Positions 1 through 11,300 of a stretch of 64,000 nt of DNA are shown here, one piece after another. The notes below the pieces were generated by a model. That model saw only the letters and a program-made list of their open reading frames with translations. It was not told the origin of the DNA and made no database searches. This DNA comes from Hyaloscypha bicolor E (lineage: Eukaryota; Ascomycota; Leotiomycetes; Helotiales; Hyaloscyphaceae). The position numbers and the translations under genes were made by a program. The DNA lies in NCBI RefSeq assembly GCF_002865645.1, contig NW_020194552.1, positions 682,001 to 746,000 of the forward strand, written 5' to 3'. The number at the start of each line of letters is the position of its first letter. Within the stretch, counting starts at the first letter, position 1.

Positions 1-282
1 TGATGTTCGACCACTTCTTAAAGTCACAGGCCCACAAACTTCCTTGCCGAAGTCGACGGTTATTGAAGAGTAGAGCTCGGAATATTTGACTTCATTGGAT
101 TGCTTCAAGGCGTGAATAATGGTACTCTTGAAGTCAAGTAGATTGGCTTCATTCTCGACAATGCCGGTAGTTCGGTGGATGCGGATGGGGTATTGAGTTC
201 GTGAAGCTGGCGAAAAGTTATACTGGTCCCACGGCCCTGGGAAGACTGGTTCAACACCTGCGGTGGATGTACGATCCTTCAT
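1..282 (-). CDS. Alpha-L-rhamnosidase-like protein (GH78 type), N-terminal part
   Basis: An open frame without stops runs from an ATG at 282 (minus strand) off the left edge of the window; 94 codons are visible. Translation shows a PGPWDQYNFSPASR segment near residue 14 and SITVDFGKEVCGPVTL near residue 76. This pattern (PWDQYN...SRT...P.R.., then a short beta strand with DFGKEV.G) is what I know from the N-terminus of fungal secreted or cytosolic alpha-L-rhamnosidases, which release rhamnose from plant glycosides and pectin. No signal peptide is visible in the first 30 residues. It is divergent from the Zn2Cys6 regulator at 601, so the two may share a promoter. The catalytic (alpha/alpha)6 domain lies outside the window, so the family call rests on the N-terminus only. 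Confidence 0.6.
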   Translation of the reverse strand, partial: MKDRTSTAGVEPVFPGPWDQYNFSPASRTQYPIRIHRTTGIVENEANLLDFKSTIIHALKQSNEVKYSELYSSITVDFGKEVCGPVTLRSGRTS

Positions 283-600
283 GGTAGATGGACGATAATG
301 TTGTTGGAAAAAATAGATAAAAATGTGAGATTGAAGACCGAACCTACACTTCTGATGTCTTCTTCCCATTCGTCTTGCTCGGTATCTCCTGCACCGAGAT
401 TCTGGTAGAAGAGGCGAAATAGGGGGTCTCGCCAAGTGCCCTGCGAGGCTCCGCCACTGGGGGGTGGGGGGCGCCACTTCGGCTTGGAGAACCCTGTAGC
501 CCGGCAGACCCCACATGCTGCGGGCATGTGCCCAGTCAAATCCCATCTTCACCGCCGCGATCTTTTTTCTTCATCAAACATTCAGCATCTGTGCTTGGAA
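283..600. promoter_or_regulatory. Divergent promoter, rhamnosidase-like gene / C6 regulator
   Basis: This 318-bp gap separates two start codons pointing away from each other, so it must hold both promoters. It contains a GC-rich stretch around 440-520 with a run of G (461-470). I see no convincing TATA box. Short reading frames here do not look coding. Confidence 0.45.
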
Positions 601-2340
601 ATGTCAGAGAAGCGGGCAAGGTCCAGTGCGTGCCGGAATTGCCGGTACTTTGCATACCTCACTCACCCCCTACCCACTCCCAACTACTTCGTACTCTAAG
701 GAAAACTACTGACGACCCGCCCCAGGATTCGGAAACGCAAATGCCTGACAAATCCCTCTGATGAGGACAGAAATTGCCAATTGTGCAAACAACAATCCAT
801 ACCCTGTAGCTTGACTCGTCGTATTGGGCAAACTCGCCCAATCGTCTGCGCAGATGATCAATTGTCACCTGCTACTACGAGTTGTGCAACAGCTTCATGT
901 GTTCCTTCAGATGACCCAGTGTTGCCAATACCACCACGGCCAGTTCTTGGTGAGTTGGTGGAGCTCTATTTTCGATTCATACACGATGGACCACATACTC
1001 TCTTCCACGAACCGACATTTCTTTCCAGACTCGCCCAAAATATGGTTCCTAGTTTCCTGCTACTCGCAATGATCTCGCTCTCCAGCAGGTAAGACAGACA
1101 AGCCCGGAGTTCGGAAAACTCACCTAATGTCGAAGGTTTTCAACAAACGAGTACTTCGGCGATGATCCACGACCCTATGCTTTAGCATCTGCAACAGCAG
1201 CGATTGAACTGCTGCAAAAGGAGATGATGCGGCCAAGCCTGGAATCCGTCCAAGGATACATCTTAATCTCGCAACACCTAGGCGGAGAAGGTGATGTTCG
1301 AGCAAAGCATGTATGTACAGGCTTAGCCCGTCTACACTGCCAGTCTCTCCGTCTGTGGGACACATTAGGCATGACTCTACTCGAGCAGGAGACACGAAGA
1401 CGTACATATCTCTCCGTGGTTATCACGGGAAATTGGAGTACAGCGGATATGTCAATCGCGCCTGTGATCTCGGAATACCCGCCAGAAAACCTCAGCTTGC
1501 TAGACGAAGAGGATTTCCTCGCGTTGAGAGAAAGACTACCGCAACATGGCATCTGGACTCAAATGGCCAAGACCATTGATATCTTTCGCGAGATTCTCGA
1601 CATCATTATCCTCTTGGGCTCTGGGGAGACACTAGCCTCACAAATCAACAAAGTGGGTCTGCTGGCAAACCGGCTGGACCAGTGGGAGCAGAATTTACCT
1701 GCAAGATTAAAATACAGCCTTGAAAACTTGACGTTCTTCCAAGAGATTGGTTTCGGGAAAACATTTCTAGCTATGCATATCGGGTACCATCATTACCGAC
1801 AACTGCTTTATTTTCCTTTTCTGGATCCACGGAATGACAATCGACTCGCCTCGGAATGCAAGAAACACGCAATGGTGGTGTCGGAGATCGCTTCTCAAGG
1901 CGGGGAGCTGGTTTACTATATCATTGGGCATATTCTGGTTGTCAGCTCGAGCATTCACCTCCATACGTTGTTGCTTGGAGGAGGGGATGTTGACAGAGCG
2001 AGGCAGCACTTGATATCCAACTTCGATATGTTGATGAGGCTGAAAAGGTATTGGCCGGTGATTGATGCTGCAGTGAGTCTTGTTGTGTCTTTTGGGGAGA
2101 GAGGACTAAACGATGTTCCAGGTTGGAAGGCTGCGATCGTTTCAAAATCACTGCCGAGTGAGTTCGCTTGATTCTTTTGTACTGGATGATTGGATGTGGA
2201 AGTTCTTGATGGCACAGTCTGCGGTGCTTGATGGAAATAGGGGTCCAAAAAATGGTCCTCCCAGGGGTCCGTTTGTGCGCAATGAGGAGACGAGTAATGA
2301 TCTTTTGGTTGAAAGTGCACTTTCTTGGTTGCTGGATTAA
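601..2340 (+). CDS. Zn2Cys6 transcription factor with fungal_trans domain
   Basis: Predicted exons are 601-644, 726-1088, 1136-2072 and 2122-2340, giving 520 residues. The ATG at 601 opens directly onto the zinc cluster, ACRNCR in exon 1 continued by IRKRKC and CQLCKQQSIPC in exon 2. That matches C-x2-C-x6-C...C-x2-C-x6-C and binds two zinc ions at CGG-type DNA sites. Intron 1 (81 bp) splits the cluster and has a CTGAC branch site. Introns 2 and 3 are 47 and 49 bp; intron 3 has GTGAGT and ACTAAAC. Exons 2-3 encode the PF04082-like regulatory domain (ELVELYFRFIHDGPHTLFHEP; RRRTYLSVVITGN). It should act in the nucleus. Its head-to-head position suggests it may control the rhamnosidase-like gene, which is inference. 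Confidence 0.85.
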
Positions 2341-2435
2341 ATCTCGCCTTCCAAAAACAGACCAGAAACTAGATTCTTCGAAGCATAGGAGTCAAGCACT
2401 AAGTTCCCGTCCTACCCCCTTGAATGCAGATTCAA

Positions 2436-3384
2436 CTACTTCCCTTTTCCCTCTTCCTCCTCACTACTCTTCGGCACACTCACAAAGGCCGGGACAACGA
2501 CACTATTCAGATTCCGAAAAGCCTATTATCAGTCAGCCACTGTCTCAACTCCCTTCTTCTTTCTCGCCTCCTCTCCGCACTCGTCGCACATCTACTCACT
2601 CCAACCTCGGGAGGCAGCTTCAAGACACTTCTCTCGACTCACCTCCCACGGCTGCGCCCACCAAACCAACCTCCAGCACCGAACCCCCACAATTCCCGCG
2701 TTTTTCACCCACCAAAACGGATTCCATAGTTGAAAAAGACCGACCTTCGCAAAAGCCCCCTCGGGTATATTCCCATTCCACCGATCCTCGACCTGTGTGA
2801 TACGGTCGCCCGAAGGCGTGGTGTGAATCTTGATGACAGACTCGATTGTTTGCTCGCTGCCTACTCCTTTGACTTTATACCTCGTTTTGAGATCCATTGT
2901 TATTGGGTTTCCAGAGGAGGTTACGGATTGGTGGAGTTGTTCCTGCTCTCATTGTTAGTTAGGGAGGCGAGAACGAGGGAGAGGGGTACAAACGATCTCA
3001 GAGAAGGCGGCTTTCAACCCATACCACTGCGCCTCATACTGCCTCCTCCCTTCGGCTTTTGTCAACGGATCGGCAAACGTTGCGTCGTCGGTCCAGAGCT
3101 GGAGTTTTTTGAGGGTTGGTTTGCCTGCAAATAACTGTCCAATCGTTAGCACTCCTTTCCTCTTCCTCCCTCCAACCTTACTTTGAAGGGGAAAGACGAA
3201 CGGGGAGAAATACATCAAGGACACCGCCAACTAGCACCCTTTGCTGCGAACTCAAGCTCACGCCAGTCGCGGTCTTGATATCCGTGCTCTCAATCCCCAA
3301 ATCACTCCCGTTCGAACTGGCACTGGTAGACATCTCGGCGGATTTCTGAACTTGTGCTGTTGAGGAAGGTATTCCCGCTGACAT
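2436..3384 (-). CDS. SnoaL/NTF2-like fold protein, uncharacterised
   Basis: Predicted exons (minus strand) are 3384-3214, 3134-2994, 2942-2745 and 2522-2436. The protein core reads LFAGKPTLKKLQLWTDDATF, QWYGLKAAFSEI, GNPITMDLKTRYKVKG and VEDRWNGNIPEG. These are cone-shaped SnoaL/NTF2-like signatures of a fungal family of about 180 residues with no known reaction. The last exon (AFRNLNSVVVPAFVSVPK) matches the family's usual C-terminus as I remember it. Start choice: 3384 has a good context; in-frame ATGs at 3471 (poor context) and 3333 are alternatives. The donor of the last intron is unclear: phase and homology favour GTCGGT at 2744, whereas a stronger GTGAGT at 2642 would add 34 residues. 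The gene lies tail-to-tail with the C6 regulator, 95 bp away. Confidence 0.7.
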
Positions 3385-3850
3385 TCTGGGGGTGTGTCTC
3401 CTAGGGGATTGCCCGCCGTTACAAGTAAAGATTATTCGTCGGTTGCGGGTTGGAAGGAATGAGGTGCGCATTAGTCGTACAGGAGATGAGAGGAAGAAAG
3501 TGAATGAGAAGGTTCAAAAAGGAATATTTGAGGTGGGATAAGGGAGGAGAAATCTAATTTCTTACATCTTGGATTATGAGCGCGTCACGAATTTGGGTAG
3601 TCTGTTGACATCATCATTGGGTGCGGATACAATATGCAGCTACTGTGAGTGGGCACGAAGCGGGATGTCACTTGACTTACTCCGCTCGTACTTCCTCAAA
3701 ATTTACTAGAACCTAGAACAAGCAAAGAATTGATAACGCGAAAAGGAGACTAAAATAGAGAACTTTTCCTAATATAACCCTATGCCTTCCCCTCTTACTC
3801 CCAAATCAAAACTCCGCCATCAAGTCATTTCTCGTATCCTCACCCAATCC
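3385..3850. other. Intergenic, promoter of the SnoaL-like gene
   Basis: This stretch separates two minus-strand genes: the 3' end of the mutase lies at 3851 and the SnoaL-like start at 3384. It is moderately AT-rich and I see no coding frame, RNA gene or repeat. An alternative upstream ATG for the SnoaL-like gene lies at 3471. Confidence 0.5.
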
Positions 3851-5518
3851 TCAAGAACCAACCCCTTCCTGCCTACACAATCCCGCAACCTTGCTCGCCA
3901 GGTCATCAGCCTCCCCTCTCGTGACAGCCTCAGCATAAACTCTCACTGCATCTTCCGTACCTGATGCTCTGGCGAAGCTCCTACCGTCTCGAACTTTGCT
4001 AACCAGGGCATCAATCTGCTCTTGCAGTCCTTGCGGCTCGACGAGTTTCCTCTCGGCATCGGTAGTCTTAAACAAATTTCTGTTTTTGACCTCCACGCGG
4101 ACGAGACGGTTTGGTAGATCGACGTAGGTCAGGTCCCATTCCCTCGGTGTCCAAGCCTTGTGCGCGAGTATAGTTTCGACGAGCAGCATATCAGAGAGTG
4201 CATCGCCGACGGTTTGATTAATGAGATCTGCTAATGCACGGAGGGTGTTGAGGGCAGCTGCTTGGGCTGGCGATTCTGGCTCCTTGGTGTGGAACGCCTT
4301 TAGTGCCTGTGGCGAGAAGACGACGGTTCCGTGGCCGTTGGCTTCGAAATAAACTCCAACGTCGAACTTTGTTGCGGCGTGGTGCAGCCATTTGACTCCA
4401 GTCGGTGTGCAGACCACCGGTAGGCCGAGGGATTTCTCGACGTATTTTGTAGAGGCTCCGTTGGCGTAGGCGGTTTGTACGACGCCAATTTTCAGCTCTT
4501 CTGCGAGGCGTGCTTCTCGAGCCAGGTCCCCGATGAAGGATGCTGCAAGCGTGGCGATCTTGTCACCGTCTAGAAGACGGAAACCATGCTCAGGGTCGTT
4601 GAAATAGTAGATGATTCGGTCGGCATCGCCATCGAGGGAGCAGCAACGCTCGTTGTTGCCAGCCTTGGAGGTTGGTGGTGCTCGTTGCTTCGTCTTGACG
4701 AAATCGGCCCCGCACTAGAACGAGTTAGAAATGCAAGTTTCTAATGGGTTGAGACTTGCCTCATGATTCAAGGATTCGGCTTTCAGGACATCATCATTGA
4801 TGATTTTGATATCCACACCACCCTCTGAACCCTTCTTCAGATACTTCACCAACTCATGCAACTTGGGCCCACCAACTCCATTGGCACAATCCACTGTTAC
4901 AGCACCGACGGTTTTCTTACCCTTCATGGCCCGCACAAATGCCTCACTAAGCTTCTCATAGTATCCTTTCTCACTGACATCTCCATAACTCTGCGGTGTG
5001 CCCTCCGTATTCGTGCATCTCGTCAAGTAGTGCAATTGGGGAGTCGTCAGCAGCTTGTAGTCCGTGTATTCTGTTCCCGTAGCATCTAAAGCATCCACCA
5101 GAGCCCGCACCAGCGCAGGCCCCGAAGCTCTCGTATCCCTCGCATAAATGACTCTGGCCGTTGTCTCGCCATTAATCTTCAGCTTCTCTTCCAAGCTCTT
5201 GTAGACCTTCAGCAAGTCCTCATCCCTCGCGTTCGCAAGCTCGGTCGAATATGCCTCCCAGCTGTTCTCCAGCATCTCGCCCATTGGGTCCACGAGCTTG
5301 ACGCCATTGTCTTCAGGTGGGTTGTGCGAGGCTGTGATCATCACACCAATTGTCTGGCCACCGAGTTTGCGGGATCGGAGAGCAGCGACGAGACCTACGC
5401 GGAAGACCACACTGTCGAGGAGGTTGGCCTTCATGCGGAAACCTGCGGTGCCATATTGGAAGACGCGGTCAACGGGCTTGGTGTGCTTGCTCGAAGCTGC
5501 GAGGATCTTGCCGTCCAT
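3851..5518 (-). CDS. PCM1: Phosphoacetylglucosamine mutase
   Basis: Two exons (minus strand, 5518-4760 and 4714-3851) give 540 residues, the usual length for eukaryotic AGM1/PCM1. It interconverts GlcNAc-6-phosphate and GlcNAc-1-phosphate in the cytosol, one step before UDP-GlcNAc, the chitin and glycosylation precursor. Motifs seen: QYGTAGFR near residue 21; the phosphoserine loop ITASHNPPEDNG with Ser64; the metal loop LDGDADR (Asp281, 283, 285); the sugar-binding EANGHG; and the phosphate-binding RASGTEDAVRVYAEA near the C-terminus. The 45-bp intron (4715-4759) begins GCAAGT rather than GT and ends CTAG with a TCTAAC branch, so it is a GC-AG intron. The frame joins as NHE/CGADFVKT, as in homologues. 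It is divergent from MUS81. Confidence 0.95.
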
Positions 5519-5989
5519 GGTTGCGGTACAGGGGATCCGGGGGGTTTCGAGGGGGTTCGAGGGGATTCGCAGAGGAGGCGAGGAGGATGTTCAGCAAGGT
5601 GGAGGGCAGGTTGAGGGAATCGAGGAAGAAAGCTGAAGCTGAGTGAGAAGTGTGGGGCGCTGCAGTTAAAGCTCTTTACGGATCGAACTCTATGCTGTCA
5701 AACTGCTGGCTCGCTTCTGGTTTGGTGCTGCATGTTCGCTGCAAGCAAGCTTCACCGCCAAAGAGGGGCAAAATGCAGCAAAATACGGCTTGCGGGGGTC
5801 ACCCCTGTAAGTCACGTGGAAGCGTGTTTATCGTCGCGTCGATCACTTTCAACATCTCCGGGTCTTCAATGAATTGCTTCACATTCACTCCTCACCAATT
5901 GCACCCTGCACTGTCCTTCACTTGCATCTTGCACATGGCTTAGCTGTTTTCGCTGTGCTTTCCAACAGCTCCCACCACCATTTTCCACA
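5519..5989. promoter_or_regulatory. Divergent promoter PCM1 / MUS81
   Basis: A 471-bp region lies between two start codons facing away from each other. A palindromic CACGTG (5813-5818), a bHLH-type site, lies near the middle. No TATA box or coding frame is convincing. Confidence 0.45.
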
Positions 5990-7768
5990 ATGGCCGAATG
6001 CGCGAACCCCCTCCTTCTCTCCTGGGTCAAAGAATGGCTCGACACTGCCAGAGAACGCAATTCGAAAGGCGTAACGACCTACAAGACAGCCCATGACTCG
6101 TTGAAATCGTGTCCTCTACCGTTCACCCATCCATCCGAAGCACAGCAACTCACAGGCTTCGGGCCAAAGCTATGCAGTCGATTGACGGACAAGCTGAAGG
6201 CTTATTGCGAGGAGCACGGCTTGCCTATGCCAGAGATTCCACAGAAGCAGAGAAAGAAGAGCAAGAACAAGGATGACGGAGATGATGAACCTGGAGACGA
6301 AGGTGTTCAGCCAAAGAAGAAGGCCAGGAAGCCGAAACCATATGTGCCAGGGCTGAGGTCCGGAGCATATGCATTGATCCTGGCACTTTCGACACTCGAC
6401 GAAAATGCCCCGAGTGGGCTCACGAAGGCCCAGACAATTGAGTTAGCACAACCGCATTGCGATGCCTCTTTCTCAGCACCTGCCGACCCGAATAGTTTCT
6501 ACACTGCCTGGAGTTCGATGAAGACATTGATCACGAAGGATTTGGTTTGTGAGAAGGGACGGCCATTGAGGAGGTACTCGCTCACGGATGAGGGATGGGA
6601 CGTTGCAAAACGGATTAAGAAGAGTTCTGATCCGAATCAAGGACGATTGGATACATTTATAGCAGCAGACAAACCAGCTGCACAATCAAACGAGGACCAA
6701 TTTGTCGACCTGGGATTCAGTCCTCCTCGCCCAACAGCCCAACAACCTTCAGAATCCCCCACAAAGCCGACTTCCTCTTTCGCAGACATCATTCCTCAAG
6801 GAGAGCTGGTCTCCAACCCATCCGCCCTCCCAACATTTATGCCTATCATTTTAGAACCCGGCTCTTTCACAGTGGAGCTCGTCCTCGACGTCCGAGAAAT
6901 CCGTGCGAAGACAGATAGAGACTACATGCAAAATAATCTTCTCACTTCCGGCGTGAAGCCCATAATGCGAGCCCTCGAGCTCGGCGATATTCTCTGGGTA
7001 GCCAAAGCCCGAGATCCAGCTCTCCTCTCCCGACTCGGCGCTGAAGGGGACGAAGTTCTTCTCGACTACATCATCGAACGAAAACGACTCGACGATCTGG
7101 TAAGCAGCATTAAAGACGGACGATTCCACGAGCAGAAATTCCGCCTCCGCAAAAGCGGAATCAAGAATGTGATCTACATCATTGAAGAAATATCTATGAA
7201 CTCCGACCATTTCCAGAAATACGAAGAAGCAGTACAATCGGCGATTGCCGGGACACAAGTTGTGGAGGGATATTTCATCAAAAAGACGCAGAAGATGGAT
7301 GATACGATCCGTTACCTTGTTTCCATGACCAAGTTGTTGAAGCAGAGATATGAGAAGAAACCACTGCATTTGATTCCCACAAAGGTTATTACGACGGGGA
7401 ATTACATGCCACTTGTTGAGCATTTAAGGGAAACCAAGCCTGCGACGGAATTCCATATCACATACTCAGCATTCGCTTCCCTGTCGTCGAAATCCGAAAC
7501 CTTGACATTACGGGATGTGTATCTGAAAATGCTGATGTGCACGAGAGGTATCACTGGGGAGAAGGCGTTGGAGATTCAGAAGAGGTGGAAGACGCCGATC
7601 GAGTTTGTGGAGGCGTATAAGAGGATCGAGGAGAAGGAGAGGAGGGGAGAGCAGAGCAGGAAGAGAAAGGCGGAGTTGGTCTCTGCGGAAATGGGGAATC
7701 TGGTGGGGAGGAAGAAGATCGCTAAGGCCTTGAGTGTTAAGGTTGCGGAGGTTTGGGGGGATATTTGA
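5990..7768 (+). CDS. MUS81: Crossover junction endonuclease MUS81
   Basis: A single exon of 592 residues encodes the catalytic subunit of the Mus81-Eme1/Mms4 structure-selective nuclease, which cuts 3' flaps, stalled forks and nicked Holliday junctions in the nucleus. Domains in order: N-terminal helix-hairpin-helix region (about 5-80, with LTGFGPKLCSRLTDKL); a basic linker rich in KK/RK; a winged-helix region (about 115-215, SGAYALILALSTL... RRYSLTDEGWDVAKRI); the XPF/ERCC4 nuclease domain beginning at ELVLDVREIRAK (about 294) with the catalytic IERKRLDDL at about 362-370; and a C-terminal HhH2 region (KMLMCTRGITGEKALEI). Length and motif order fit fungal MUS81. The ATG at 5990 starts a MAECANPLLLSWVKEWL segment typical of the family. 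No intron is needed. Confidence 0.95.
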   Translation: MAECANPLLLSWVKEWLDTARERNSKGVTTYKTAHDSLKSCPLPFTHPSEAQQLTGFGPKLCSRLTDKLKAYCEEHGLPMPEIPQKQRKKSKNKDDGDDEPGDEGVQPKKKARKPKPYVPGLRSGAYALILALSTLDENAPSGLTKAQTIELAQPHCDASFSAPADPNSFYTAWSSMKTLITKDLVCEKGRPLRRYSLTDEGWDVAKRIKKSSDPNQGRLDTFIAADKPAAQSNEDQFVDLGFSPPRPTAQQPSESPTKPTSSFADIIPQGELVSNPSALPTFMPIILEPGSFTVELVLDVREIRAKTDRDYMQNNLLTSGVKPIMRALELGDILWVAKARDPALLSRLGAEGDEVLLDYIIERKRLDDLVSSIKDGRFHEQKFRLRKSGIKNVIYIIEEISMNSDHFQKYEEAVQSAIAGTQVVEGYFIKKTQKMDDTIRYLVSMTKLLKQRYEKKPLHLIPTKVITTGNYMPLVEHLRETKPATEFHITYSAFASLSSKSETLTLRDVYLKMLMCTRGITGEKALEIQKRWKTPIEFVEAYKRIEEKERRGEQSRKRKAELVSAEMGNLVGRKKIAKALSVKVAEVWGDI

Positions 7769-8337
7769 ATTTTGCCGGGAATTTGATTGCGGTCTTGGCG
7801 CCTTGGTATAGAAATAGGCATCTTACGCAAGGATTGGTGTTTGGTCGGTGTTTGGTAATTGTATGATTAATTGGAGGGCGTCTGGGACAACATGGTCTGC
7901 TTTCGTCTCCGACAATTTCCTGTGGCTGGTGCATCCGTGATCCAAGTTCCCAAGACAAGTGTCAATGTCATTCTATTCCTGCTTTCAAACTCTGCCTACC
8001 TTTTATCCCCCTTATTGTGCTTGATTTCCTGGTTTTGGCAGTTTCTGCTTGATTGTCCCTTTTCCGCAAGTTCTAGTTCATCGAACGTACTAGCGCCATG
8101 TGGCCCCACTGTTACAGCTGTGGGGACGGGCCGGGATGCCTATCTTGAGGCCTAAACGCGTCGCGGCATCAGCATGTTAAACCCCGAACACTTGCATTAA
8201 CATTGTTGCCTCACTCGAATCCATCTTCCGACCTTCTTGGAAAATAGGCTGCCATATGGACCTTCACTATTAAAGCCCATTTTATCGCATAGGAGTGGCT
8301 TAATAAAGGTGTCTCACCAGATCGCAACTTACCCAAA
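7769..8337. promoter_or_regulatory. Intergenic, MUS81 3' end and ABC transporter promoter
   Basis: A 569-bp stretch lies between two plus-strand genes. It should hold the MUS81 polyadenylation region and the transporter promoter. Reading frames here have no recognisable protein character. Confidence 0.4.
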
Positions 8338-11300
8338 ATGGACACGCATTTTGACCTTCCGAATCTTAGACGAGCGATTAATTCGAGTGGCTCTCTAGAT
8401 GACAACAGCTTTGGACCATTTATCGAGTTTCCTGGCAGAGTGACAGCCGATTTCACGCTTCTTTTTGAGGAGACTATCCTCTCGGTCCTGCCGTCAGCTT
8501 TACTCTTAATTTTAATCCCCCCCAGAATTCTGCGTTTGTGGAGGACACCTCGGAAGGTGACCAGCAGCTCTCTTCAGACAATCAAAATTGTTGGGTTCTA
8601 GAACTCTCCTTGCAGTGTGGTGTTAACATTACTTAGACCCTTCTTACCATTTTCAGCATCTTGCAAGTTGTCAATACCGTTGAAGTGCCTCAATCGTCGC
8701 TCCGCACACGTGCATCCCTCCCGGCCGCTGTGCTTGCACTTGCCGCGGCGCTCAGCCTAAGCTTCCTGTCGTACATTGAGCACACGAGGAACATTCGACC
8801 AAGTTCGATCATCAACGCTTATCTTCTGCTTTCCCTGCCTTTTGACGCTGCACAGCTCCGTACCAGATGGCTACGTGGAGACGATATAGCTGCAAACGGG
8901 GTATCATCCTCCGTGTTAGCTATCAAACTTCTTGTTCTCATTTCCGAAGCGACAGAGAAGAGGGAAATACTGTTAACACCCTATGCAGACCCTTCCCCGG
9001 AGGCTACCAGCGGGCTGTACTCTCGGGGTCTTTTCTGGTGGTTGAACTCGCTCTTCCGACTCGGATTCAGAAGCGTCGTGAGTGAAGACGATCTGTTTGC
9101 TGTTGATCGAGATCTGCAATCCAAAGCGCTTGGAATCAGGTTTAACAAACATTGGGTACACCGTATGTCTCCCTCCTTCCCTTCCATCTTTCCAGTCACT
9201 GACGTTATCTGAAGGCAAGAAGTATCCTGCAAAGCACACATTGGTCTGGATCCTCTCACGCGCTATGCTTGGCCCCTTCGCAGCTGCCATATTGCCTCGT
9301 CTAGCCTTGACATTCTTCGCATTCATGCAACCACTCCTGATCAGCAGCCTCACTTCACTAGTTCAAAAACCTGACTCTGAAGATGCGAGTAATCGTGGCT
9401 GGGGACTGGCTGCTGCTTTTGGACTTGTTTATGCGGGGAGAGCTGTAGCTGGCGGTGCGTATCAGCATAAAGCTAATAGGATGGTGACGATGGTTAGGGG
9501 CTCGCTGGTCAATGCTGTTTATAAGCAGACTTTGGAGTTGTCGATTACGAGCTTGGATGAGAGTGCTGCTGTTACATTAATGAGCTCGGATGTGGAGCGG
9601 ATTTGCGAGGCTATCCTTCCTATACACAACGTATGGGCAAGTCCCCTAGAGATTGGTCTTGCAATATGGCTGCTACAGAGAGAAATTGGTTTCGCTCTTT
9701 TCGGCCCTTTGATCGTCACGATCCTGGCGGTATCTGGCCCCTTTTTGATCTCCGGGCCCATGGGGAAGGCTCAAAAAAGCTGGATTGAAAGGATTCAGAC
9801 CCGAATTGATGCAACTGCAAAGATGTTGCACTCAATGAGGGGAGTCAAAATGCTCGGTCTCAACGCAAAGCTTTCCAGCATTGTTCATCAGCTGAGAGTG
9901 GATGAAATCGCCGCATCACTGAAGATGAGAAAGTTATTTATCCCGATGCTAGCCTTTGGCAACATATCCGATATCTTCGCCCCCGGAACTGCGTTTGCCA
10001 TCTATGTCATTGTGGCTAGGGTCAATGGACAGATTCTCAATGTCACTTCGGCATTCACTGCGCTCTCACTTATTGCGCTGCTGGTTGCACCTATTCGGGC
10101 CATTGTTTTCGCCATTCCACCTCTAATTGCAGCGGTTGGTTGCTTCGATCGAATCCAGAAATTCCTTTCATCGCCAACCAAGAGAGACCATCCAATACTC
10201 GTATCCGCTTCACATGGGGACTCGAGCCGCACGACGGAACTTGATTCATTCGCTCAGAATACAACACTGGAATCCGACATCGAGCTGGATGAGATTACTG
10301 TACCAGTAGGGGCGAGTTTGTCACCCTTAACCATACGTGTTAGAAATTTGACACTCCTTTGGTCTGAGGAAGCTACTCCTGTGATTGACGACGTTTCCCT
10401 GGATTTCCAACCCGGGCAACTAACGATGATCGTCGGCCCAGTTGGATGTGGCAAATCTAGCCTGCTGAAAGGCCTACTGGGTGAGATTCCTTCGTCAAAG
10501 GGACATGTGTACATCAGCCAGGCACATGCTGCATTCGTGGATCAATCTTCTTGGATCCAGAATACCAGTATCCGAAACAACATTGTTGGGATTTCACACT
10601 TTGAGCCCGAATGGTACGCTAGTGTTGTTTATGCCTGTGCGCTGAATACCGACATTGAAACACTTCCTGAAGGAGACAGTACCAAGGTGGGCTCAGCGGG
10701 TGCTGCCCTCTCTGGAGGTCAAAAGCTGCGGATAGTATGCGATGCACTCTTTCTACCTACCGTTCGCTGCTAACGTGAGACAGGCACTTGCTAGAGCCGT
10801 TTATTCACGGCAGCATGTCCTTATACTCGATGATGTCTTCAGTGGTCTGGATGCCACAAGCGAAGAGCGTATATTTTCACGTTTACTTGGAACTAATGGG
10901 TTACTACGCCGATTAGGTACAACTGTTATTCTGGTCACGCATGCAGCTCACCGCCTATCCTACGCTGACCACATCATTGCACTCAGTCCCCAAGGTACAA
11001 TCTTAGAGCAAGGCAAGCTCGCTCAACTTCTCGCGAGCAGCGGCTACGTTGTTGGGCTAGCTGCACGCGATATACCAGAAGCTGAAGGTGGTCTTAAAGA
11101 GAAAGTTCCTCCTGCGAAGGTAGGGGGAGATGGGGATGTGGCCCGACAAAATGCTGCAGCTGATATCAGTCGTCCTATCGGGAATTGGTCGGTTTATGGT
11201 TATTATTTCACGAGCGCCGGGCGACGAAACGTTGCCGTTTGGGCAGTTGTGATGATTTGCTACTCCATGTTACTCTCATTTCCTGGTAAGATTATTCCAA

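Noticed and set aside
2228..2800. Plus-strand 190-codon frame rich in Ser/Pro/Thr
   Set aside because: It lies opposite the exons of the SnoaL-like gene, has low-complexity composition and no family likeness; a shadow frame.
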